A model generated the notes under the pieces. The model saw only the letters and a list, made by a program, of their open reading frames with translations, was not told the DNA's origin and made no database searches. From NCBI RefSeq assembly GCF_033097365.1, contig NZ_AP028461.1:7626001-7690000 (forward strand): 64,000 nt of DNA, given 5' to 3'. A program made the translations under genes and the position numbers. This DNA comes from Actinoplanes sichuanensis. GTDB taxonomy: Bacteria; Actinomycetota; Actinomycetes; Mycobacteriales; Micromonosporaceae. Below are positions 55,104 through 63,699 of this stretch, in pieces (position 1 is the first letter of the stretch; every line of letters begins with the position of its first letter).

Positions 55104-55853
55104 TCAGCCCAGGTCCATCACGGCGGCGGTCTCCACCAGCATGACGGTGCCCTGACCGGAGCGACGGCCCACGATGTCCACCACGGACGTCGGGCCGCGG
55201 TTCTCGGCGACCACCCGGAACGCCTCGCTGAGCAGGTCGATCAGCCCCTGCGCGAGCAGCTCGGCCGAGTCGCTCCACTCGTCCCAGGTGTTCGCACGCG
55301 GCCGGGCCGGGTCGCCCGGCAGCGACAGGATCCGGTCGCCGGTCGCCCGCAGCAGCTCGTCGACCGGGCGGCCGATCCGGTCCAGTACCTCGACCAGCAC
55401 CTGCACGGTCTGCCGGGCGGGCAGACCGGACCGGTGCAGTTCCAGAGCCGCGCGCAGCGCCCGCGGCCGGACCAGCTGGACCGCCCCGTTCTCCCGCCAC
55501 GCGACCACCCCGTGTCTGGTGAGCGCGTCGACCAGCGCCGGGGACTCGGTGGCGAGCCGCTGCATCAGGGGGGCGAGGCCGTCGCCGCGAGGCTGTCCGG
55601 CACGTACCCCGAACATCGCCTCGATCGCGGTGAGGTTGAAGCCCTGCCGTTGCAGCGACAGGATCGCCTCCAGCCGGCGCAGGTGATGTTCCTGGTAGAC
55701 CACGGTACGGCCGCGCCGGACCGGCGGGGCGAGGATGCGGCGGGCCTGATGCGCCCGGATGTTGCGAGGCGACATCCCGACCTGGCGGCTCAACTCCCCG
55801 ATGGTGAACTCCGGCTGGGTCGCCGCCGGTCCTTCCACACGCTGGACGGTCAT
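55104..55853 (-). CDS. MerR-family transcriptional regulator
   Basis: 249 residues from the ATG at 55853. N-terminal winged helix of the MerR family: FTIGELSRQVGMSPRNIRAH, RRGRTVVYQEHHLRRLEAIL, QRQGFNLTAIEAMFGV. The C-terminal ~170 residues are helical with no metal-binding Cys, so it probably senses an organic ligand or protein. Convergent with the second exporter: the stops are back to back (TGA/TCA). A regulator of the RiPP cluster is plausible by place only. Confidence 0.88.
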   Translation of the reverse strand: MTVQRVEGPAATQPEFTIGELSRQVGMSPRNIRAHQARRILAPPVRRGRTVVYQEHHLRRLEAILSLQRQGFNLTAIEAMFGVRAGQPRGDGLAPLMQRLATESPALVDALTRHGVVAWRENGAVQLVRPRALRAALELHRSGLPARQTVQVLVEVLDRIGRPVDELLRATGDRILSLPGDPARPRANTWDEWSDSAELLAQGLIDLLSEAFRVVAENRGPTSVVDIVGRRSGQGTVMLVETAAVMDLG

Positions 55854-55947
55854 CCCGCTACCCCCGCTCCTGCCCCGTCTGGGCACGGGACCATCGTCAC
55901 GCGCGGGTTCGCCTACCCACATCGGGGCGCGGCACGTACTTTTCTCA

Positions 55948-55988
55948 GCGGGGCGACCGGGGCGCTTTCCCCGTCCCGGTCGCCCCGC
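55948..55988 (-). terminator. Stem-loop downstream of the sigma-partner gene
   Basis: Perfect 14-bp inverted repeat GCGGGGCGACCGGG (55948-55961) / CCCGGTCGCCCCGC (55975-55988) with a 13-base loop, 15 bases beyond the end of the gene at 56004. Confidence 0.75.
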
Positions 55989-56003
55989 GCACCACGGCGG
56001 GGG

Positions 56004-56666
56004 TCAGCCGTGGGTGATCTTGGCGTTCTCGTCGACGTGGATGCCGGAGGCGAACTCCAACACCTCCTTCTCACCCCAGCCCAGGCCGTCCCAGACCTGG
56101 ATGACCATCCAGCGGCCCTCGCCCAGCTTGACGAAGAGCGCGCTGCCGTCGGTCTGGTCGATCATCTTGGTCAGCAGGCCCGTCGACCCGTTGACCGTGA
56201 CCTCCTTGCCCTTCAGCTCCTCGGTCGGGGCGAACTCCTGGAGCTGCGCGACGATCTTGCCGACGAAGCTGTTCGGGTCCTTGTCCTTGAACCCCTTCGG
56301 AGCGATGACGATGCCGTAGTCGTCGGCGCCCTGTAGCTCCCAGCCGTCCGGGACCTTGTCGAGGGTGAAGCCCTTGGGCTGTTCGCCCTGGTAGGCGACG
56401 AGCTTGGTGACGGCGGTCTGCGGCGCGCCGGCCGTCGGCCGGTCGACGGCGGCTTCCGGCGACGTCGGCGCGGCGCCGGTCCCGGTGGTGCCGACGATCA
56501 CCGCGGCCAGCGCGGCCACGGCGAAGGCGCAACTTCCGACAACCTGGGTGGTACGGCGCCGGCGCAGCGCCTTCTGTCCGCGGGCCAGGTCGGCCGCGAC
56601 CTGCTCCCGAGTGGGTTCAGCCACCGGGCCGGCGATCCGCGCCAACCCGTCCTGAAGGTTGTTCAT
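56004..56666 (-). CDS. Membrane protein partner of a SigE-family sigma factor
   Basis: 220 residues: cytoplasmic N terminus with EPTREQVAADLARGQKALRR, one membrane helix (residues ~43-60, VGSCAFAVAALAAVIVGTTG), and an outside domain of about 150 residues (GFTLDKVPDGWELQGADDYG, GEGRWMVIQVWDGLGWGEKE). Starts 15 bases after the sigma gene stop. Such pairs are common in actinobacteria; an anti-sigma or accessory role is inferred from the place only. Confidence 0.8.
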   Translation of the reverse strand: MNNLQDGLARIAGPVAEPTREQVAADLARGQKALRRRRTTQVVGSCAFAVAALAAVIVGTTGTGAAPTSPEAAVDRPTAGAPQTAVTKLVAYQGEQPKGFTLDKVPDGWELQGADDYGIVIAPKGFKDKDPNSFVGKIVAQLQEFAPTEELKGKEVTVNGSTGLLTKMIDQTDGSALFVKLGEGRWMVIQVWDGLGWGEKEVLEFASGIHVDENAKITHG

Positions 56667-56681
56667 GTCATTTTCTCCTGG

Positions 56682-57191
56682 TCACAGCAGTGCAAGGGAG
56701 GACTTGGAGCCGAGGACCGTACGGAGCCGGTCGAGCGCCCGGGCGGTCTGGCTCTTCACCGTTCCCTCGGAGCACCCGAGGGCGTCGGCGGTGTCGGCGA
56801 CATCGAGGTCGTAGAAGTAGCGGAACACCAGGGCCGCCCGCATCCGCGGTGGCAGCTCCCGCAAGGCCGCGCGCAGGCCGTCCGAGACGTCACCGTCGAT
56901 GTGGTCGGCCGCCGCCCGTTCGGGGACCTCGGCCATCGGCCGTTCGCTCCGTCGCCACCACCGCCGCCGCTCGTCGGTCAGCGCGTTCACCAGCGTCCGC
57001 CGGACGTAACCGTCCGGGTTGTCGGCCCGCTGGAAGGACGGCCACGCGACGTACAGCTTCGTCAGGGTGGACTGGACCAGGTCCTCGGCCAGGTGGGCGT
57101 CGCCCGCCGTGAGCAGAGTCGCGGTACGCACCAGCGCGGCCCTCCGGCTGACCACGAACTGATGGAATTGCTCATCACGCTCGGTCTTCAC
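56682..57191 (-). CDS. SigE-family RNA polymerase sigma factor
   Basis: 169 residues from the GTG at 57191 (GGAGGGG upstream). Region 2: EQFHQFVVSRRAALVRTATL and AEDLVQSTLTKLYVAWPSF; region 4: LRELPPRMRAALVFRYFYDL followed by DVADTADALGCSEGTVKSQT. Clear member of the actinobacterial SigE-type (SigK-like) ECF group. A reading from 57302 would extend into the divergent promoter region shared with the acyltransferase. Confidence 0.92.
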   Translation of the reverse strand: MKTERDEQFHQFVVSRRAALVRTATLLTAGDAHLAEDLVQSTLTKLYVAWPSFQRADNPDGYVRRTLVNALTDERRRWWRRSERPMAEVPERAAADHIDGDVSDGLRAALRELPPRMRAALVFRYFYDLDVADTADALGCSEGTVKSQTARALDRLRTVLGSKSSLALL

Positions 57192-57349
57192 ACGAGCCCC
57201 TCCTTCGCTCTCACGCCCCCCTGACGACTCCCTCCTCGACCAGGTTGCACGGCGGAGAAAAATCGACCCAGCGTGACAGCACCTCGACCAGGCGTCACAC
57301 ACCCGTTCAGCTGGATCTGAACGGACTGTGTCCCGGCTTTGATAGACCC

Positions 57350-58690
57350 GTGAATATCAGTAGTCTCGCCCGGGTGTCGACCGAAACCCGCGACCGGGAC
57401 GCCGCTGCCCCCACTCCGGCCCCCTCCCCCGCTGCTCAGGCCGTGAGTCCGCCGGCCGCCCGCCTGCGTTGGCTGGACGCTCTGCGGGGCATCGCGGTGC
57501 TCGCCGTGGTCTACGAGCACTTCGCCGCGTACCTGTTCCCGGGTGTGAAACAGGCCACTGTCCAGTGGGTGCACGCCGGCACCTTCGGTGTGACGCTCTT
57601 CTTCCTGGTCAGCGGCTACATCGTGCCCGCCTCGATCGAGCGGCGGGGCAGTCTCCGGCACTTCTGGATCGGCCGGCTGTTCCGGCTCTACCCGGCGTTC
57701 CTGATCACCATCGTCGGCGCTGCGGGCGTGGCCCAGGTGGCGTCCCGGCCGGGCGTCCCGGACGACCTGTTCGACAAGACGACGACCACCGTCCTGGGGC
57801 ATCTGACCATGCTGCAGGACATCCTCGGGGTGGCGAACGTCCAGTACCAGTTCTGGACCCTCACCTACGAGATGCTGTTCTACCTGATCGTCACGGTGGT
57901 GTTCGTCTTCGGCGTGCATCGGTTCAGCGCCGAGATCGCGCTGCTGCTGTCGGCGGCCGCGATCGCGCTGGGTTCGGTGCTGCCGGTCCGGGCGTTCGCC
58001 GGTGACCCCCTCGCGCTGCGCAACCTGGTCCTGATCACCGGCCTGGTCCTGCTGATCGGGGTGACCGCGGTCAGCAGCAAGCGGCGGGCGATCGTGGTGG
58101 CGGGCGCGGTGCTGCTCGGTTCGGGCGTGGTCGCGCTGCTCGGCGGCAACCAGGCCAAGGGCGGCTGGGAGGGTTTCGTCATCCTCGCCGTGATGTTCAC
58201 CGGCACCGCGCTGTACCGCGCCGAGCAGGGCCAGATCGCCAAGTGGCGGGCGGTCCCGGCGGTGGTCGCGGTGCTCACGGCGACGGTCATCGGCACGTAC
58301 GGCTACGGCAACATGTGGAACATGGTCGGCAAGTTCCCGGCCGACCGTTCGTGGACCGGCGGCCTGCTGCTCGCCTTCGTGTTCTTCGCCCTCGGCATGG
58401 CGCTGCGCCACAAGCCGGTGCCGGGCTGGCTGTCCTGGATCGGCGCGATCAGCTACTCGGTCTACCTGCTGCACTACCTGGTGCTAGCGCTCGCCGGTGA
58501 CCTGCTGCGCGGCAGCGTCGAGGAGCCGCTGCCGCTGAAGCTGGCGCTGACCGTGGGTTACCTTTCGGCGGTGCTGCTGGTCAGCTGGCTCTGCTACCGG
58601 GCGGTCGAACTGCCGTTCCAGTCGATGGGCCGCAAACTGTCCAAGCGGCTCGACGCGGGCGCCCCGAAACCGCCGAGCGCCCCGGCGTAG
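57350..58690 (+). CDS. Acyltransferase-3 family membrane protein
   Basis: 446 residues with about ten membrane segments. Family marks: LRWLDALRGIAVLAVVYEHF with the conserved Arg and His, FGVTLFFLVSGYIVPASIER, and HFWIGRLFRLYPAFLI. OafA/YrhL-type enzymes O-acylate cell-surface sugars or secondary metabolites. The C terminus is a basic/Pro-rich tail. Start uncertain: GTG at 57350 or GTG at 57374, neither with a ribosome site; a leaderless transcript is possible. Not clearly part of the RiPP cluster. Confidence 0.88.
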   Translation: MNISSLARVSTETRDRDAAAPTPAPSPAAQAVSPPAARLRWLDALRGIAVLAVVYEHFAAYLFPGVKQATVQWVHAGTFGVTLFFLVSGYIVPASIERRGSLRHFWIGRLFRLYPAFLITIVGAAGVAQVASRPGVPDDLFDKTTTTVLGHLTMLQDILGVANVQYQFWTLTYEMLFYLIVTVVFVFGVHRFSAEIALLLSAAAIALGSVLPVRAFAGDPLALRNLVLITGLVLLIGVTAVSSKRRAIVVAGAVLLGSGVVALLGGNQAKGGWEGFVILAVMFTGTALYRAEQGQIAKWRAVPAVVAVLTATVIGTYGYGNMWNMVGKFPADRSWTGGLLLAFVFFALGMALRHKPVPGWLSWIGAISYSVYLLHYLVLALAGDLLRGSVEEPLPLKLALTVGYLSAVLLVSWLCYRAVELPFQSMGRKLSKRLDAGAPKPPSAPA

Positions 58691-58702
58691 CGTTCGGCCG
58701 GC

Positions 58703-58726
58703 GGCGGGCGCTGAAGAGCGTCCGCC
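58703..58726. terminator. Stem-loop between acyltransferase and multi-kinase genes
   Basis: 10-bp stem GGCGGGCGCT (58703-58712) / AGCGTCCGCC (58717-58726) with a GAAG loop and one G-U pair, in the 35 bases between two convergent genes. Confidence 0.65.
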
Positions 58727-61700
58727 TAGTGCGGAAGGGGTCGCAGCCGGACGGTGAACGTGGAGCCGCCGTGGGCGCCCGGGTGGTACTCGACGTCGCC
58801 GTTGTTGGCTCGGGCCAGCTCGCGCACGATGTAGAGGCCCAGCCCGGTGCCGGCCACCTTCGCCGCGGTGGCCGAGGCCCGGGCGAACCTGTCGAAGAGC
58901 CGTCCCCGGAACTCCGGTGGCACGCCCGGCCCCTGGTCGTGGATCTCGATGGTGACCGTCGACCCGCCGCCCCGGGCGACCACCTCGCTGGCGCCTCCGC
59001 CGTACTTGGCCGCGTTGCTGATCAGGTTGGTGAGGATCTGGTCGAGGTGGCTCGGCTGCACCATGGCGATCAGATCGCGCGGGCAGGTCACCGGCACCGG
59101 GCCGGTGGCGGTCGCGGTCAGCGCGGCCTCGATGTGGTCGGCCACCGGTACCGGGGCGGGTGTCGCGGTGAGTCGTCCGGCGTCCACGCTGACCAGGTCG
59201 AGCACCTCCTGGACGATGGTGGCGAGCCGCTCGGTGGTGCGGTGCACCCGGGTGATGACGTCGCGGACCTCGTCCGGCAGCTCCTCCTCGGACAGGGTCA
59301 GGTCGAGGTTGCCGAGGATCATCGCGAGCGGGTTGTTGATCTCGTGCCCGAGCATGCCGATCAGGTCGGCCTTGAGCTGGTTGGCGGCTTCCAGGTCGGC
59401 GGTCCGGGCCCGTACGGTGTCCTCCAGCGAGTCGTAGAGCAGCGCGTTGTCCAGTGCCACGGCGAGCTGCCCGGCGATCAGCCGGACCGCCTCCAGCCGG
59501 TCGGTGGAGAAGACGCCGCCCTGCCGATGGTTCTCCAGGACGAGCACGGCACCGTCGGCGTCCCGGCTCGGGACCGGCACCGCGAGCAGCGCGCAGGCTT
59601 CCAGCCCGGCCAGGTGCGGGTCCCGCGCGAACCGATCGTCCACACAGGCGTCGGCGACCAGCAGCGGTCGACGGGTGCGCCGGACATAGCGCAGAGCCGA
59701 GTCGAACCCGGCTCCGGACGGCCCGGCCAGACGCACGTGGGTGGCGCCGGTCATCGCGCTGAGCACGTCACCGACCTGTTCCTCCAACCCGGCCAGCGAG
59801 GTCGCCGAGTTCAGCGCCCGGGAGGCCCGCAGGATGGCCATCAGGTCGATCCGGTCGGCCCCGGAGGCGCTGCCGGACGCGGTGATCTCGGTGGCTCGCA
59901 GGAACGGGTACCAGGACTCCAACCGGTCGGCCGGCGCGGCGGCGCCCCACGCCCGATAGGTGTCCCGGGCCTCGGCGAGCAGCCGGTGCGCGGTGTGGGT
60001 GAGTCCTCGTTCGAGGTGGAAGCGGGCGGCCCGTTCGGCGAGGACGGCCCGGTGCCAGGGTCGGCCGGCCACCTCGTGCAGGCCGGCGTCGAAGTGCCGG
60101 GCGGCGCTGTCCGGGTCGCCGCGCGCCCAGGCCCGTTCGGCGTCGACCAGATGCAGCAGGGGCCGGAAGTTGCGGGGCGCGTCGGCGGACCGGCGGGCCA
60201 GCCAGTCCCGGGTGTCGGTGAGCTCGTCCGTCACCCCGGTGTCGCCGTCGCGCAGCCGGGTGGCCAGGCTCAGGCAGTGCAGCACCCGGGCCAGCGCGGA
60301 CGCGTAGAAGCCACGGATCGCCTCGCTGAGTTGCATGGCCGCGGCGGCGTGTTCGGCCAGGGCCGTGTCGTCCTGCCGGAACAGCGCACCGAGCGCGCGA
60401 TTGACGTGGTGGGCGGCGGTCGCCGGTGGATAGGTGAGGATCGGCTCCTCGTCGACCGGTTCCTGGCCGCGCGCCGCCCGTACCAGATCGCGGTATGAGG
60501 TGAGGCTGAAGACCGCGATGCGGTTGCCGGTCCGCTCGGCCACGCCGAGCCCGGTGGCGATCTCCTCGGCGACCGTCTCCAGCGCGTCGGCGGTGTCCAG
60601 CACGATGGCCGCCAGCCGGGCACTGAGCAGCCCGGCGACCTGGACGTCACCGGCGGCGAGTAGGGCGTCGCGGTTCGCCTGAGCCGGTTCGACGAGGTCC
60701 TCCAGCGGTTCGAACCAGTGCGCGGCCAGGCACACGTACATGTACCGGGCGATCGCCGTCTCGGCCGGCCACCCGTGTTCCCGACCGACCGTGACGACGT
60801 GCCGGCTCAGCCGGTAGCCGGTGCGGTAGTCGTCGAACAGCGAGATGGTCGCGCAGATCACCGAACCGGCGGCACCGATCACCGGCGGGCACACCCCTTC
60901 GGTCCGCCACAGCCGGTACGCCTGCAGCAGCATCCACGAGTGTTCGATCGGTCCGAGCAGGTAGGCGGGCACGAGCAGCCGGTTGATCAGCCGCCCGGCC
61001 GCCAGCACCCACGGGACGGTGGTCTCGGCCGCGTGTTCCAGGTCACCGAGCCCGTCCCGCAGGATCCCGACCTCGCGCCGCAGGACGGGTTCCGGGTCGT
61101 CCGGGGGCTCGATGCCGAACCGGCTCAGCACGTCCAGGCCCAGGGCGTACGCGGCCGGGATCTGATTGCGCTGGCTCATCACGTTGATCTGGATCGCGGT
61201 GGCCTCGGTCAGGGTGACCAGGTCCGGGGACCGTCCGGCCAGCTCCCGGTAGACGAGGTCGGCGTCGTCGAGCCGGCCGAGACAGTAGTAGGTGAGGTGC
61301 CGGTCCAGGGCGACGGCGTCGCGGGCCCGGTCGTCGCCGGCGCCGGCCAGCAGCCGTTCGGCCGCGTCGAGCAGGTCGACGGCGATCGGATAGTTGGTCA
61401 GCCGGATGGTCCGGCGGGCGGCGTCGTGCAACAGGGCGGCCGCGGCCCGGCGCTCGGCGGGGCTCTCCACCAGGGCGGCGGCGGCCAGATACTGCTCGGC
61501 CGCCGCCTGTGGGAAGTCGGCGGCCAGCCGGCGGGCCATGGACAGTTGCAGGTGCTCCCGCTCGGTGTCCGGCAGACATTCCCGGGCCGCCTGGAGCACC
61601 AGGTCGTACCGGAACCGGACACTGTCCCCGGCCCGCAGCACGAAACCGTCGGAGACCGCCCGGTCCACGTGCCGCTCCAGGTCGGCCTCGGGTGTGCCGG

Positions 61701-63474
61701 TGGCGACGGCCAGCAGCCCGACGGTGACCTCGCCGCCGAGACAGGCCAGCGCGGCGTACCGGCGGCGGCCTCCGGGGGCCTGCTGCGCCAGACGGCGGCC
61801 GGGTAGCTGGGCCAGCTGGTGACGGGAGACGAAGGCCCGTACCTCCGTGTCGTCCCACCGCCAGCCCTCGTCGGACGGTCGCAGCAGGCCGTCCGCCCGC
61901 AGGGCGTTGAGCAGTTCGACTGTCGCGTAGGGACTGCCGTCGCTACCCGCCCGGACCAGGGCGCTGAGGCCGGCCGCCGACTCCGGTGGCATCCGCAGCA
62001 CCGTCGCCACGAGCGCCGCCGTGTCGCGGGGGCCGAGACCGCCGACCCGGATCGGCGGCGCGGCGGTGCCCGCCCGCAGCCAGCGGTCGACCGGTAGGCC
62101 GTCCCGGTAGGCGAGGACCATCAGCAGCCCGGGAATCGGCCCGTCGGCCAGGATCGCGTCCAGGACGTGCAGCGACCCGCTGCTCGCCCATTGCAGGTCG
62201 TCGAGGACGAAGACGATCCGGTGCCGTTCGGCGAACGCCCGCAGCAGGGTGACCGCGGTCGCGCTGGTCCGGGCCCGGGCGGTCACCGGGTCGCCCGGTG
62301 GTGGCCGGTCGCCGGTGCCGAGCAGGTCGGTCATCTCCGGGATGGCGGCGCGGGCTATCGAGACGTTCGCGCCGAGCGCGGCCAGGATCCGCTGCCGGGC
62401 GTCGGCCACCTCCGGTTCCGGCGCGGCGAGCAGCAACCGGGTCAGGGCCCGCAGCGCTCGGGTGATCCCGGCGGTGTCGGTACCGGTCCGGAACTGATCG
62501 AACCGCCCGTCGGCGAACCATCCGCCGCGTGCCGTGATCACCGGCCGCAGGCAGCGGGCCAGTGCGGTCTTGCCGATCCCGGGCGGCCCGCTGATCAGCA
62601 CGGCCGGCGCTCCGTCACGCATCGCCCCGTCGAGCGCCGCGGTCAGCGCGCCGATCTCCGGTTCCCGACCGATCAGTTCGGACGGCGGTTCGAGGAAGGC
62701 CGGGAAGTCCCGTTCGCCGAGCTCCCAGCCGGTGTCCGGGCCGGTCCGGCAGCGCGTCAGGTCGTGGGCGAGCCCGTCGGCGCTCTGGTAGCGGCGCCCC
62801 GGATCCTTCTCCAGCAGCCGCATGATGATCTCGCTGAACCGGGGCGGCAGCCCGGATCGCCGCTGCGCCACCGGCACCGGCGGCCGGACCAGGGTGTCCC
62901 GGACCAACTCCAGGGGATCGTCGCCGGTGAACGGCGGTTCGCCGACGGCCAGCGTGTACAGGGTGGCGCCGAGCCCGTACAGATCCGCCCGCGAGTCGAC
63001 GGCCGGCCCGATCCGCCCGGTCTGCTCCGGCGCGAGATAGCCGAGCGTGCCGACCGGCCCGTCCGGCTCGTCGGCCTCCGGCCGCCCGAGCAGCGCCAGA
63101 TCGAAATCGATCAGCACCGAACGTCCGGCGAGCACCACATTGGCCGGGGTGACATCACGATGGACGACGCCCGCACGGTGCACGGCGGCCAGCGTCACCG
63201 CCAGGTCCGCGGCGATTTTCAACAGCAGGGGTACGGCCAGGCGCCCCCGATCCAGCGGTGTGCCTCCGTCGTCCTTCAGGATCAGCGTCTGGCGCGACTG
63301 GGTGGCGGCCAGCCGGGGCACTCCCGGGATACCGGCGAGGTGGCCCAGGACCTCCTGCTCGTGCCGGATCCGCCGGACCGCACCGGGCCCGGTGGCACGT
63401 TTGCAGATCAGGGTCTCGTGGCGGTCGGCGGAGCTCCGGCGAAGGACCTGCGTCCGTTCGCTGCGATAGAGCAT
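58726..63474 (-). CDS. Giant Ser/Thr kinase-AAA-GAF-histidine kinase fusion
   Basis: 1582 residues from the ATG at 63474. Order: Ser/Thr protein kinase (about 1-245; Lys25 in LICKRAT, HRD at 105-107 in VVHRDVTPANV, DFD at 123-125 in place of DFG, APE in GYLAPEQTG); AAA/STAND ATPase (Walker A GPPGIGKT at 296-303, Walker B FVLDDLQW); long helical repeat region; GAF domain (about 1190-1340); HisKA with phospho-acceptor His1377 in MLGHEINNPLAMILG; HATPase with NLISNAAKYGGG, DQGPGVPP and GTGLGLYIV. No receiver domain follows. Similar multi-kinases occur in cyanobacteria and myxobacteria. Signal and target unknown. Confidence 0.9.
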   Translation of the reverse strand: MLYRSERTQVLRRSSADRHETLICKRATGPGAVRRIRHEQEVLGHLAGIPGVPRLAATQSRQTLILKDDGGTPLDRGRLAVPLLLKIAADLAVTLAAVHRAGVVHRDVTPANVVLAGRSVLIDFDLALLGRPEADEPDGPVGTLGYLAPEQTGRIGPAVDSRADLYGLGATLYTLAVGEPPFTGDDPLELVRDTLVRPPVPVAQRRSGLPPRFSEIIMRLLEKDPGRRYQSADGLAHDLTRCRTGPDTGWELGERDFPAFLEPPSELIGREPEIGALTAALDGAMRDGAPAVLISGPPGIGKTALARCLRPVITARGGWFADGRFDQFRTGTDTAGITRALRALTRLLLAAPEPEVADARQRILAALGANVSIARAAIPEMTDLLGTGDRPPPGDPVTARARTSATAVTLLRAFAERHRIVFVLDDLQWASSGSLHVLDAILADGPIPGLLMVLAYRDGLPVDRWLRAGTAAPPIRVGGLGPRDTAALVATVLRMPPESAAGLSALVRAGSDGSPYATVELLNALRADGLLRPSDEGWRWDDTEVRAFVSRHQLAQLPGRRLAQQAPGGRRRYAALACLGGEVTVGLLAVATGTPEADLERHVDRAVSDGFVLRAGDSVRFRYDLVLQAARECLPDTEREHLQLSMARRLAADFPQAAAEQYLAAAALVESPAERRAAAALLHDAARRTIRLTNYPIAVDLLDAAERLLAGAGDDRARDAVALDRHLTYYCLGRLDDADLVYRELAGRSPDLVTLTEATAIQINVMSQRNQIPAAYALGLDVLSRFGIEPPDDPEPVLRREVGILRDGLGDLEHAAETTVPWVLAAGRLINRLLVPAYLLGPIEHSWMLLQAYRLWRTEGVCPPVIGAAGSVICATISLFDDYRTGYRLSRHVVTVGREHGWPAETAIARYMYVCLAAHWFEPLEDLVEPAQANRDALLAAGDVQVAGLLSARLAAIVLDTADALETVAEEIATGLGVAERTGNRIAVFSLTSYRDLVRAARGQEPVDEEPILTYPPATAAHHVNRALGALFRQDDTALAEHAAAAMQLSEAIRGFYASALARVLHCLSLATRLRDGDTGVTDELTDTRDWLARRSADAPRNFRPLLHLVDAERAWARGDPDSAARHFDAGLHEVAGRPWHRAVLAERAARFHLERGLTHTAHRLLAEARDTYRAWGAAAPADRLESWYPFLRATEITASGSASGADRIDLMAILRASRALNSATSLAGLEEQVGDVLSAMTGATHVRLAGPSGAGFDSALRYVRRTRRPLLVADACVDDRFARDPHLAGLEACALLAVPVPSRDADGAVLVLENHRQGGVFSTDRLEAVRLIAGQLAVALDNALLYDSLEDTVRARTADLEAANQLKADLIGMLGHEINNPLAMILGNLDLTLSEEELPDEVRDVITRVHRTTERLATIVQEVLDLVSVDAGRLTATPAPVPVADHIEAALTATATGPVPVTCPRDLIAMVQPSHLDQILTNLISNAAKYGGGASEVVARGGGSTVTIEIHDQGPGVPPEFRGRLFDRFARASATAAKVAGTGLGLYIVRELARANNGDVEYHPGAHGGSTFTVRLRPLPH

Positions 63475-63699
63475 GACCTCGCCCACAGACCGATTTTTCT
63501 CACTTCTGGGGCCTGGGTGGTGCTTCTTCCGCAAACAGCCCAGTGTGCTGGGGCAATGCTGCGATGGATCCCTGCAACCGGTGGTGATGACGGGCCCCGG
63601 CACCGACCGGCATGGCCGGCCCCGGCCACCGCCGGTTGTCGGCACGTTTCGCGGCGCCGTGGTTAGGCTGGCGTGAGGCCGTGCACACCGGAGGTGACG
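63475..63699. promoter_or_regulatory. Divergent promoter region of the multi-kinase and ClpP-like genes
   Basis: 225 bases without a gene between two divergently transcribed starts; it must hold both promoters. It is somewhat less G/C-rich near the kinase start. I see no clear -35/-10 pair or inverted repeat. Confidence 0.4.
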
